DNA of 64,000 nucleotides. It comes from Eudorina sp. 2006-703-Eu-15. Taxonomy: Eukaryota; Chlorophyta; Chlorophyceae; Chlamydomonadales; Volvocaceae. Each line of letters opens with the position of its first letter. Position 1 is the first letter of the stretch. The position numbers were made by a program, and so were the translations under genes. Below, piece after piece: positions 36,401-48,400 of this stretch. The notes under the pieces are model-generated. The model was not told where the DNA came from, did no database searches, and was given only the letters and a program-made list of their open reading frames with translations. Location: NCBI GenBank assembly GCA_003117195.1, contig BDSI01000030.1:611211-675210 (forward strand). The letters are read 5' to 3'.

Positions 36401-39400
36401 CAACGTGGGCTCGCTTTCCGGGGGGCTGCCCCTGTCGCTCAGCCTTGGTGGCGCCGGCCTGGCTTTGAACGCGAGTGAAAACTCGGTCACGATCGCCGGC
36501 CTGCCCTGCCCCGTCATCAACATCACGGACCGCTACCACCTGACCTGCCGCGCCCCGGCACTTACCGGCTATGTGTACGCGGAGTATTGGAACATGGGCG
36601 TTAGCAGCTACTCGATGCCCGACGTTTACAGCTTCACGGATCCGCGTAAGTGGGGGACACCCATGCATGAATGGGCCGGGTGGTAATGGGGCAGCTCAGC
36701 CATGGTTACCCGTTGCAGGTGTGTTTGTTTGTTGCTGCTCGAAATATAGCGGCGCGGCGGAAGTGTTTGGGGGTGATTCAACCCTCACCACTGTTCATCC
36801 TGCGATATGCGCAGCCTGCATCATCGCACATCGACTTCTTGACTAATCTATTCCGTGCATGGCGTCAATCCCGCAGTTGTTGCGCGCCTTGAGAAGGGTA
36901 TGGATATCTGGTGGAACGCCTCCTCGCCGGCCCCGGGGGTCATCCAGGGCGACTTTTTCGTGGCGCGCTTCACCTTCTACTACCAGGTGGGTTTCGACAG
37001 ACGTTGGCGTGCATGCGATGCTTCCAGAAGCATCGTACTGAACGATTAGGTCTGCGCCTCCAGCGAAACCCAAGATGCCATGTTCCTTGCCCTATGCTAG
37101 TCTGTATTGCGCGCACCCCCCACGCCGCAGCCCCCGTCCCTGTCCAAGAGGACCTGACTGCACGTATGCAAGCTGTTAGTGCTGTATCATCGCCCCGCTG
37201 TAATCTGGCCGTAATGCGGCCCACCGTTGGTCCCCGTACCTATACTACCGGTACGGTATGTGGTGCCTTCTCCCACGTTCCGCTCCGCCGCCTCGTGCTG
37301 CCTGGCCTCGTGCTGCCGCGTCACAGATCGCCCAGACGGAGAATGTGACCTTCGTCCTCGACTCGGATGATTACGGCAAGCTGTATGTGGATGACCAGTA
37401 CCTGGGAACCCGCTGGATGTACATGAACATACTGCTGACGCCGGGCGTTCATAAGATCGTCGCCTGCCTTGCGGAGTACACGGGCTGGGCGGGCATCCGC
37501 CTGCGCGTGTCGGTCTACCGGCCTGATGGCAGCGCGACCGACTTCGCCACCGTGGAAAAGCAGAAGATCACGCCGGTGCCGCCGGGTGAGGTGCTGCCGG
37601 TGCAGCTGTTCGTGAGCGGCGTGGAGAGCGGCTACGCGTGCCCCCTGGCGAGCAAGACGCTGCAGCTGCCGAACCAGCCGGCGCTGACCTTCGAGCCGGT
37701 GCAAGTGACGATCCCGTACGGCAACTGTGGATACGTGTACACGACATACCGTACACCATCGCTGACGGCGCTGCCGCCGCTGACGTACAGCGGCATCACG
37801 TTGCCGACCTTCTCTGGCCCAAGCACGACAATGAATGTGTACGGCAACTTTTTGCTGGACCCCACGCGCAATGCCGTGGAGCAGATCAGCATCACCATCC
37901 TCAACCAGACGTGCAACATCATTACCGTCGCCCCAGTGACGTACAACGGCATCAACACGACCAACGTCACTTGCTACGTCCCCGCCGCACCAGTGGGCGT
38001 GTGGCCGATTAACATCCTCGTTGCGGGCCTCGGCCTCACGCGCCCGACCGCGACGGCGGCCACCGACCTGCCCATCGCTTCGTACAACATCCGCGTGCTG
38101 CAGCCGTACAACAGTCCGCCAGTCAACAACCCGAACGCCAAGTGCTACTTCTCCCTGTTCGGCGGCGGCAGGTTCAACATCAGCGGTTACGGCTTTGTCA
38201 AGGGTCTGGTCAACACCGACCTGGGCCTGAACATGAGCGCAGCCTGGGAGAGCACCTCGCTCTGCGTCTCGGGCACCACCGCCTGGCCCACCTGCCAGGC
38301 CGCCAACACCACGCAGCTCAACATGCTGCCTGTTGCAAGCGATGGTTTCACAGCGCTGTACCGGCTCACTCGCTTCAAGGTGGCTAACCCGGAGGCTTGG
38401 GCGGGCAACATCAGCGCCACCGCCACTCTGCGCTACAGGCCGCGAGTCTACAACATCAGCTCCAACAATACCGCCTGGAGCTGGCCCGCAGGCTCGGAGT
38501 CGCTGTACTTCTGCGGCGGCCGTACACCTCTGCTGACCAACGTGGCTCCCACGTCCCCCCAGCCCGATGCCAAGGCGAATCTGTCCCTGAACTGGTACAT
38601 GTCGGGCATTGGCAGCATGAACAACACGATTGTTGCGCCGTCGTCGCTCGGCGTGCCGAGCATTGCCACCGTGGAATTTGAGGTCGGTCCAACGATTCTA
38701 CAGTGCGCCAGCGTGACGGTGACTGACGCCGCCATCACCGCAACGACATACCTGGAGAAGGTCTCGTGCAAGATGCCCTCCTATATGCCGGCCGCTTCCT
38801 ACACGTTGTGGCTGTGCGTGCAGCCCTTCGGCTGCGGCCTGCTGCCTGCCTACACGGTGCCGCTCACCGTCACCGGTATCGACGCCACCACCGGCAGCAG
38901 CGCCGGCGGCATCATCGTGACAATCAGCGGCAAGGGCTTTGACACGAATGCCACGCTCGTGTCGGCGCGCTTTGGTGACAGCATCTGCAAGATCACCAAC
39001 AGCACCGCCACCTCCGTTACCTGCGTGACCGGGTCTCTGCCCACGAAGCCCACCGGCACCGTCACCGCGCCGTTGTCAATCGTCTCGACCCAGGGCACCG
39101 CTGAGCTCACCTTGCCCGCCTTCACCTTCACTTTTGATCCAGCGCTGGAGTCCACGGTCTCGAAGATCGACCCGCCGCGCGGCTCCACTGAGGGTGGGAC
39201 CCCCGTCACGATCTCGGGTTCCGGCTTCCTGGCGAGCGCCCCCACCACCGTCGTGATCGGCAACACGCCCTGCACCTTGGTCGCCGTGGTCAGCAGCACC
39301 ACCATCACCTGCACCACGGGCAAGCCGCCATCTGACGTGGTTCGCAGCCCGCTGAACATCACGGTCATGCAGGAGGGTCGCGGCAACGCCCGCAGCTCGG

Positions 39401-42400
39401 CGCAGTACCAGTACTTTGACGTGTGGAGCCGCAACAGCACCTGGGGCGGTGGTCCGCTTCCAGGCGAGGGAGACACGGTTGTCATCCCGGCCGGCTACAC
39501 CGTCCTTCTGGATATCAGCCCGCCCGTTCTGTACATCCTCGTCCTGGAAGGTAACCTCGTGTTCGATGACACCAAGGACTACCTCAATCTGCAGGTGCAC
39601 TACATCATCGTCAAGGGGGGCAACTTCTCCATCGGCAGCGCGGAGAAGCCGTACCCGGGCCGCGCCAACATCACGTTTCACGGCATGCCGTACAGCAAGG
39701 ACCTGCCGCAGTACGGCGCCAAGTCGTTGGCAGTGCGCACCGGCGTCGTGACATTCCACGGCCTGCCCAAGATTCCACACTACACCAAGCTGAACAAGAC
39801 GGCGAACGTCAATGACACTAGTATCGTCGTTGTCGGGTACATCAACTGGCAGGTACGGTGAAATAAAGCTAAAGGGATATACCAGGGGAGCATGCGACTT
39901 CCCTTACGTGCTGGGCCGGGCAACAATCCCTGGCGTGAATTTTGAAAGTAAATCGGGGCCGTTTTGGGTTTTGGCCTTTATGTATCTCTCATGCATGGTT
40001 TTGACAAGTGTATGGACAGACCTCGCTCACGCACATACCCAACAACAACAACACGAGCTGTCCCGTGCAACCCGCTCCCGCTGGGGCAACCTCCGTCCTT
40101 TATCTAGGTCGGCGACCGGATCGTCATCGCCAGCAGCAGCTACTACCCGTGGCAAAACGACGAAGCCACCATCTCCGGGCTCGACAACACGACCGTGGCT
40201 GGTTGCACAGTCATCTACCTCGACACGGCCCTGGCGTACACCCACATCGGCGACATCCACCGCCAGGACGGTGTGCCGACGCCGCTGGACATGCGCGCTG
40301 AGGTGGCGGTGCTCACGCGCAACATCGTGCTGACGGGCGACAACGTCTCCGCAAAGTACCAGTACGGCATGCAGATCATGGTCAACACGCCGTCGTACCT
40401 GCCCAAGGGTCTGGTCCGGTTCGACAACATAGAGATCACGCAGTCGGGTCAGGCCTTCCGACTGGGTCGCTACTCGATGCACTGGCACCTGATGGGTGAC
40501 GTGGCGTGGCAGACCTGGGTGCGCGGCTGCTCCATACACCACACTTACAACCGCGCCATCACCGTACACGGCACCCATCGCGCTATCATCCAGAACGTGA
40601 CGGCCTATCACACCATGGGCCACACGTTCTTCTTGGAGGTGGGTTTGAAGTGAAGGAAAGGGTTCATTGAGGCCTCAAATTTCTTTGTCACCCCGAGTCT
40701 GGCTACCCGCTACCGTTTGGCGGAGTTGAGAGGGTTAAGGAGCGCGGGAGAATACGTGGGCCACGTCAGCGGCCACCGGCGCCTGCTGAAGTAGTGACCG
40801 TTGTCGCTGTGCCTCACTGCTGTGTGTGATCCTGCGTGCAGGATGGCATCGAGTCTTCAAACCTGATCGAGGGCAACATCGCCATTTACGTCAAGACGTC
40901 GGACGCGCTGCTGAACACGGACACCACCCCGGGCGCGTTCTGGATTACCAACCCCAACAACACGCTGCGCAACAACGTGGCGGTGGGCTCCAGCGGCCAT
41001 GGCTTCTGGTATCGCATGCTGGTGAGTGGATGGCGTGTGGTTGCGGGTTCGACGCGTGGGGTAGGGTAGAGGCTGGGTACCGATGTGTTGAAGTGGCGTG
41101 TTTCTGATAGCAATTTCCTGGATGGATTTCGCTGTAGCTTGGAAGTGAGGTATGACTTTGGGTGCCCTATGTAAATGCCTCGCAATCCATTACGACCTGG
41201 CATGCATTGCCCCTGGGCTTGCTAGCAAAATCCTATTTGCTTTGCCGCGATCAACCGTGGTGACACACATGCCTAACTGTGTTGCTGTGCGCCGCCTCGC
41301 AGGATTATCCTGATGGCCCATCCGCCACAACCACCGTCTGCCCCAAGTTCACCCCGCTGCTGGAGTTCACCAACTGCAGCGCCCACTCGAATATGTTTTA
41401 CGGTCTGCGTGTCCACCCGGAGTTCTACCCGCGCAACGTGCCCTGCCAGGGCTTCAACGGCCCCTTCCAGCAGGTTCCCGCCGTATTCAACGGGCTAGTG
41501 GCCTACAAGAACGGAGTGAAGGGCTCCGTTGCTTCACAGGTGGGCATCTGCATGCAGCCGCTGGGACCGGCGTATTCCGCTCATCATTTCCCTGACGCTG
41601 CTCCTTGGCTTGCCGCTAGCTTCAGGTTTTGAGGACCTGCCCGATTGTAAGGTTTTGGCACGCACGTGCTGGACCGTTTCCACTCGCTCGGACTAGCGTC
41701 CCATGGTAGTTGCGTTTTTTGCTTTATTTTGCCGCCCGACGACGCGACGACGGATCCCATCCTCTCGCGGCCCTCCCCCCGCCTCTCGGCCTGCGCCGCG
41801 CAGATGGGTCTGGTCCAGTTTATCAACATGGTCCTGGGCGACAATGGCGGTGGCCCCAAGCAGCTCTCTGTCACCGGCAAGGACCACGGCGCGTCCCTGG
41901 AGTTGACCTGGGTTACGGACGACCGTGACCGGTATGACATCGCCCTCACCGACATGTCTGGCTTCCAGAACTGCACCATCTACGCGCGCACCACCACGGG
42001 CGCGCAGGGAACCGCCGGCGACTGGCCCTCGACCCGCCGCGTGACGGGCATCATCTCGCAGAGCCCCGTGCAGGGCGACTCGCACCACTCTGCCCTGATG
42101 TCGATGGTGAACATGACCTTTGTGGACTTCACCGCCGATAAGGTCGGCTTCTCCGCGCTGGAGGCCTGCGGCAAGTGCAAGGTGTACCAGGGCGGCGCCA
42201 CCACCTTCACGGCCAACACCACCTTTATTCAGAGCGATCTGTCCAAGCCCGTGCTCTCGTACTGGAGCTGGGGTCACCAGGGCGTGTACCTGGACACGGA
42301 CGGCACGCTGCTGAACAAGAACACACTGCCGGACTACCTTCTGCCTGGCCCCAGTGCCGGGTGGTCCCTGGGCCCCAATGCGACGTGGCATTCGGCCGTG

Positions 42401-45400
42401 GAGAACCAGCTGTTCAACCCCACGGAGTGCGTCTACGTGGCCAACCAGACCACCAGCAACAACGGCGCGTTCTGCAGCCCCGCCCTCACGTTCCGCCGCG
42501 TCATGGTGAACAAACACGGGCCTGAGGTGAGTCGAGTTTTGGGCGGCGTGGTTGGTTGCGCCGATGTGATACGGGGATAGGGAGGAAATGTCGGGCGAGA
42601 TGCCATGAGATGGTGCGTTTGTCGCCGGCCCTTCCCTGCTTTTTCGGGTCACCCATGTATACATTAGTTCTGAACTATAGCCTTTACCTCGGCTGTCTCA
42701 AAGCGGCTCGAGGTGGCATAGCTGGCTCTGGAAAGGGGACGGTGACGAGGCAGCGGCTTGGGATCGGGCCTTACACTGCAGACCCGAGCAATAAGCTCCT
42801 GTTAGTGAAGGCAGAATGCCGAACAACAGGAGCTTCAGAGAATATATCTGCCCCGGTGATCCGGGTCACCGGGACATAACTAACAACTGACAGCCGAAAG
42901 GCTGCCGTTCAGAACCTAGCTTAGAAACTCTAGTCGTTTCACTCCTGCCGTGTCTAAGCCGCAAATATAGATATATCCCACACAGCTTCGACCGACGCAC
43001 CCCACCCTCCTTGAACCCCCGCCCCGCAGACGCTCAAGTACAAGAACCTGAACGTGGTGGACCTGGCGACCAACCGCACCTCCGTGGTGCATTTCTCGGG
43101 CTACAACGAGGAGGGCTACCAGTACACCGTCGCCGTCAAGCGGGAGTACTGGCTGACCTGGGACATTGTGTGGTACCGCCTGGACCCCGAGTACTATGTG
43201 TGAGTGCGGCCGCGTGCGCCGCATGGGGGCGGTCCTCGCACGTGCCCCCTCCCCCTCCGGTTTGTTTTTTGTTGTATCCCCCCTCGCCCACTGTGGGAAA
43301 GGTTGCGCGGGGCCGTGCCTGACTGGATGCGAACGCCGCCGCTGTGCACCCCTGTCCACATTACTTTCCCTGTCTGCCTGTCTGCCCTTATCCGCTCCGC
43401 CTCTATGCATGGCGGATACGTGGGTGATTACTGTGAACTTGTTATGCCGACACAACCGTTTGTGCTCTCTGCTGTCCTGGCTGGTTCCTGACAGCATGCA
43501 CAAGATGGACCTGATGAATGACACGTGCTGGGCGTACTTCAGCAGCAAGTACGTCCAAACCAAGGACCACTTCACCATCAACGACGTCCGCAGCAACCGC
43601 ACCGACATGCCGCCGCCGCTGGTCAACACCACCCACGGTGACTCGTTCTATAACCGCACCAACGACACCAACTCCTGGGTGTGGAGCAATGGCACCTTGA
43701 ACGACACCAAGTTCACGTTCTTCGTCGCCGGCCGCCTGGACAACTACCTGTCCATGAAGGCCTTCACGTGTCCCGACACGGGCTGCACCTACCTGCCGGC
43801 GGTCACGGTGGACGTGCGCAACGGCACACTCTACTGGTCCAACATTTCCACGTGGAACACCAGCGCCATCAACAACTACAGCATGCCGGTGGAGGGCGTC
43901 AACGTCACGATTCCGTTCGGCTGGAACCTGGTCATTGACGTGTCGCCGCCGTCGCTCAACACCATCTATGTGCAGGGCAACTTGAGCTTCGATACCACGC
44001 GCGACATCAATCTCACCGCCACCTACATCATAGTGATGAACGACGGCGTGCTTCAAGCCGGCAGTGCCGACGCGCCGCACCCTACCAAGGCCACCGTCTA
44101 CCTGACGGGCATGCGCGACACCAAGGACTACGGTGTGGACAATAACCTGAACCTGGGCTCCAAGGTTCTTGCGGCTCTGAATGGCGGAACCATCAATTTC
44201 TACGGCCGCAGGGTGGGTTTGGAATGGGCATTAAAGTTTGGTCGGCGGAGTGCGTGTTTCGGAGTTTTGCGCGCGGAGTTTCGCGGTCTCCGTTTGCCTC
44301 TATCTCCATCCATTTCGCGCGCAGTCTCTGTGTAGATGTGCCGCGTCACGTTGTCATCGCGTGTATGTCGACAAATGGTTTGCTTGGGGTGCGGGCGGCG
44401 GGCGTGTCAGCACTGCGTCCGTCCTCCGTCTCACACTCGCTCTGTCGGTGCTGTGGTGGCACGCACGCACGCACGCAGGTGAACAAGCGGTGGATACGGC
44501 TGGGCGTCAAGGCCTACCCGGGCGACAACACCATCACCGTCTCGGACCCCAACCACGGCTGGCAGGCGGGCGACCGCATCGTGATCGGCTCCACGTCCTT
44601 CAACTGGAACCAGAGCGAGATCCGCACCATCACCGCCGTGCTCAGCGGCGGCGCCACGCTGCAGCTGGACTCGAGGCTGGAGCACCCGCACGGCGCCCTG
44701 CTCAAGGCCTACCCCGGCGGTCCCGCGGTGGACTTGCGCGCCGAGGTTGGCCTCCTCTCCTCCAACATCCTCATCACCTCGCTGGACGGTGAGGTCCAGC
44801 ACTCGCCTGTCCAGATCAACACCCAGACCTCGGGCGAGCTGTTCGGCGCCCACATCATGGTGATTGGCAATGCAACGGGCCGCTTTGACAGCATCGCCAT
44901 GGAGTACTGCGGCCAGGCAGGCCTCACGAACCGCTCCTGTGTGCTGTTCAACGAGATGCGGCCAGTCACCTTGGCGCTGACGAGCACCGCCAACGCCTCG
45001 GCGACCACGTCGGCGTCCAACCCCAGCTTCCTGGCGCGCAGTTCCCTCATCTGGGGCATGCAGGCCAATGTGCGCATCGGCGGCGATCCGGATGCCTCGG
45101 ACCCAGTCCGCCTCGAGGAGAACGTCATGTTTGAGGCGTTTGACTTCCACAGCGTGGAGGTTTTCACCAAGTGAGTGGAGGGGTTTCACCGCTGACAAGG
45201 TCCTGCGGGCCCTGCTGTGTGTGCTGCGCGTGACAGGTCCGCAGCAGGGCGGGCACGAAGGGCTTGGGGCCATCACGTTTCCGGTCACAAGCGGGAGTTT
45301 GGATCTTCTGTCTGTTCTTCTCGCGTGACCTGCTGCCTAACCTGTTTGGTTACCCAGCGCGTGTCTCGATGACCCCAGCGAGCTGTTGGTGGGATTTGGG

Positions 45401-48400
45401 TTTTGAGTTTACCGGTACCGTGACCCCCTGCCATGTACCACGTCATCCTACCCGTGCACTCGTCCACAGGCAAAACACCATTAAGGGCAACCTTGTGATC
45501 GGCACCATTAAGGACATGGCTGGCAAGAGCAACTTTGATCTGGCCATGCCATCGAACTTTTGGATCGCCTCGCCCTCCAACTGGGTCACGGACAACGTGG
45601 CGGGTGGCAGCGAGCGCTACGGCTTCACCTACTACGGCGTGCCCTGCAGCACTAGCTTCACCGACGGCGTCTTCAAGAACAACACGGCGCACTCCTGCCT
45701 GGCTGGCATGTGGCTGCAGTCCAGCAACGAGTCGGTTGCGGAAGGCTGCACGGCAATCCGCAACTTCACAACCTACCTGAACTGGGGTAAGGACTGATGG
45801 ATCGCTGCTGGGCCGAAGGACCTGATGACGCCTGAAAATACGGGACCTGCTGGCGGCGCTTTCCCAAAGTGGCATCATTTACGTTTCCCACACCCCATGT
45901 TGACACCTTTACTACCATCAGCACCTAGCATTTCCGATTACCTGGAGAGCTTGCTGCCGTCTGCCTCCTACCGAACCCCGATCGGAAGCGTTTGCTGCCT
46001 CCATCCCTCCCCTGAAGTCGTCGCGTTGTGCCCGCCTCGCTTCCTTCGCCCCGACACCCCCAGATTTTGGTATTATCTCGACCAGGGGCATCCCCACGGA
46101 CGTGGTGCTCGAAAACGTGAACGTGCTGGACAACAAGCACTCGGGCATCACCATCCTGCGCAAGGGCGAGCTGACGGAGCCCGCCAGCCTGTGGTGGTAC
46201 GGCGGCCTGCTGGCGGGCCAGTCGAGCGACGACGTGTGCACAGCATGCGCGACGCTGGGCGACCCCGGCTGCCACCCCAAGCTGTCCTACCAGTCCTTCA
46301 GCCAGTACGAGCCCTTCAGCCCGGCGGTGGGCCTGCAGTCGGCGCAGTTTGCGATCGCGTACAAGGACGGCCCCGAGCCCAAGCCTTGGGACAAGCCCAA
46401 GAGCTACGCCCTCGTGCACGTGAGTGATTGGCGGATTCCGCTCTGCTCGCTCGCCGGCTGAGGGCGGGGCTCGGCACGCAATGCAATGAAAATAATGAAT
46501 TTTCGCAGCACGGTAATTTGTGGCCGTTGGCCGCTTCAGCTCCCGTCCTAACTCAAAATGTCCACCGTCGTCCTCCGGCTGTATGTCCCGCCACCCCAGG
46601 GTATGTTCAACATCAGCGGCGTCACCATTGCGGATTTCCTGGGCGCCGGCGGCTGCGGCGGGGCCAGGACGGGCACCTACGCGCTGAATAACCACCAGGA
46701 GCAGCCCGAGACCTTTTACCCGCACTACTTCTCCAACATGAACGTCGTCAACGTGGCCACGGGGTGAGCGCGCAGCCTGGGTCCTTGAGGTTTCCTTCCA
46801 TGGGGTTTCCGTGCATGCGCGCACGGGTCCTTGGGTACTACTACTTTCATGGGGGACCTACACATTCTTTCCTAAACACGCTCTGTTCATGTTTTGCACG
46901 AAGGGACACATTCCTGCCTGTTACCGTATCGCTGAGTTCCTGTCGCACTTACCCCGTCATGCTCCGCACGCAGTCCGGGCCAGGGCATGTTCTACCACAC
47001 CGCCCCCAACCCCGGCTGGCGCGGCGAGCTGTGCGGCGAGGCGAACTACACCCGGGATGACGGTTCAGTCATTGAGCTGACCTGCGCCGGCGGCCGCCAC
47101 ATCTACTGGCGCGACTTGGACGGCACCCTCACGGGCACCATTGGCACGACCGCCGGCTACTTCTCGAGCGACCGCGGCCGCGTCTATCCCATGGACCAGG
47201 GCTCACCCGTCATCCCCGGCCCCTGCTCCTTCTCCAGTGTGCTCGGCTCCTACCAGTGTGTCGAAAACTCGACCAACTACGTCGTTGAGCCCGGCCTGGA
47301 CATCCGCTACAAGCCCAAGCCCATCCCGTCGGACGGCATCTGGGGCGACCCGCAGTACTTCGTGCTTGAGAGCCGCGACAAGGACTCGGAGGACCGCAAC
47401 TTTGGCCCGGTGTTCTTCAACGTCTCGGGCTCGATCGACCTGGTGACGGTGCAGATGGACCACGGCTGCTGCTTCACCTACAAGTGCCAGAAGCGCCTGT
47501 CCACCTTCGCGACCTACGTGCCCAGTGGTCAGACTGTCTACATCAACTTCACGGGCACGCCCGCGCAGATTTTCCGGCTTTGGTTCCCGTACGCGGATCC
47601 CGACAAGGAGATCATGGTGGTGATCAACTACCTGTACACGCTGAACCGCCGCTTCGTCATGATGCCGGCGGGCGTGACCAACTACACCGGCCGCTTGGTG
47701 CCCGAGTCGGCGCCGCCGGTGATTGGCGACGGCAAGCCGCACGGTTCGTACTACTGGGACCAGAACAACACGCTCATGTACGTCAAGATGACGGGCGGCA
47801 AGCGCCTGGAGGTCCGCACCGAGAACGCGGTGCAGGTACGGCAGTGAGGGCAGTACGGCTGTGTAAGGGAGCCAGCGATTTAGTAGGGTGGAAAATGTAT
47901 GGAATACCCGTCATCTGCGGACCCTGACAGGAGGGGTATGAAAAGGTAGCCCGAGCTCCGAGTGGGATGTCGCTCGTGATATCGGGCTGGGGTCCGGCGG
48001 TCGTGAGTGTTGAAGTGTGGGACTGAGTACCGGGTAACTGCGTCCCGCTGTTGTGCGCCCTGACATTTGCTTCGCTGCCGTGGCCCCCCAACCTGCTGCC
48101 GCGCTGCAGATCTCTCAGACGTTTGCTCTGACGGTGGAGCAGTTCTACGACTTCGCGCCGCTCTTCCTGCACAACCTGGCCTACGCCATGAACATCTCAA
48201 TGGACCGCATCTACATTGTCAAAGTGGTGGCGGGCACAGCCACCGCCACGATTGCCATCGCGCCGCCTCTGCAGGACGTGCCGGAGCTCACCATTGCAGA
48301 TGGTCTCGAAGCCGGCGATCCTCTGCCCACGGTCATTCCCAACACGGACCCGCCTTTTAACCTGACAGAATCCGACCTGGCTAACCTGGCGGCCATGGGC

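Noticed and set aside
39812..40333. Open frame reading through intron 10 of gene A
   Set aside because: Gene B has an intron at the same position and phase, and the exon 11 acceptor TATCTAG joins the conserved VGDRIVIAS motif in another frame.
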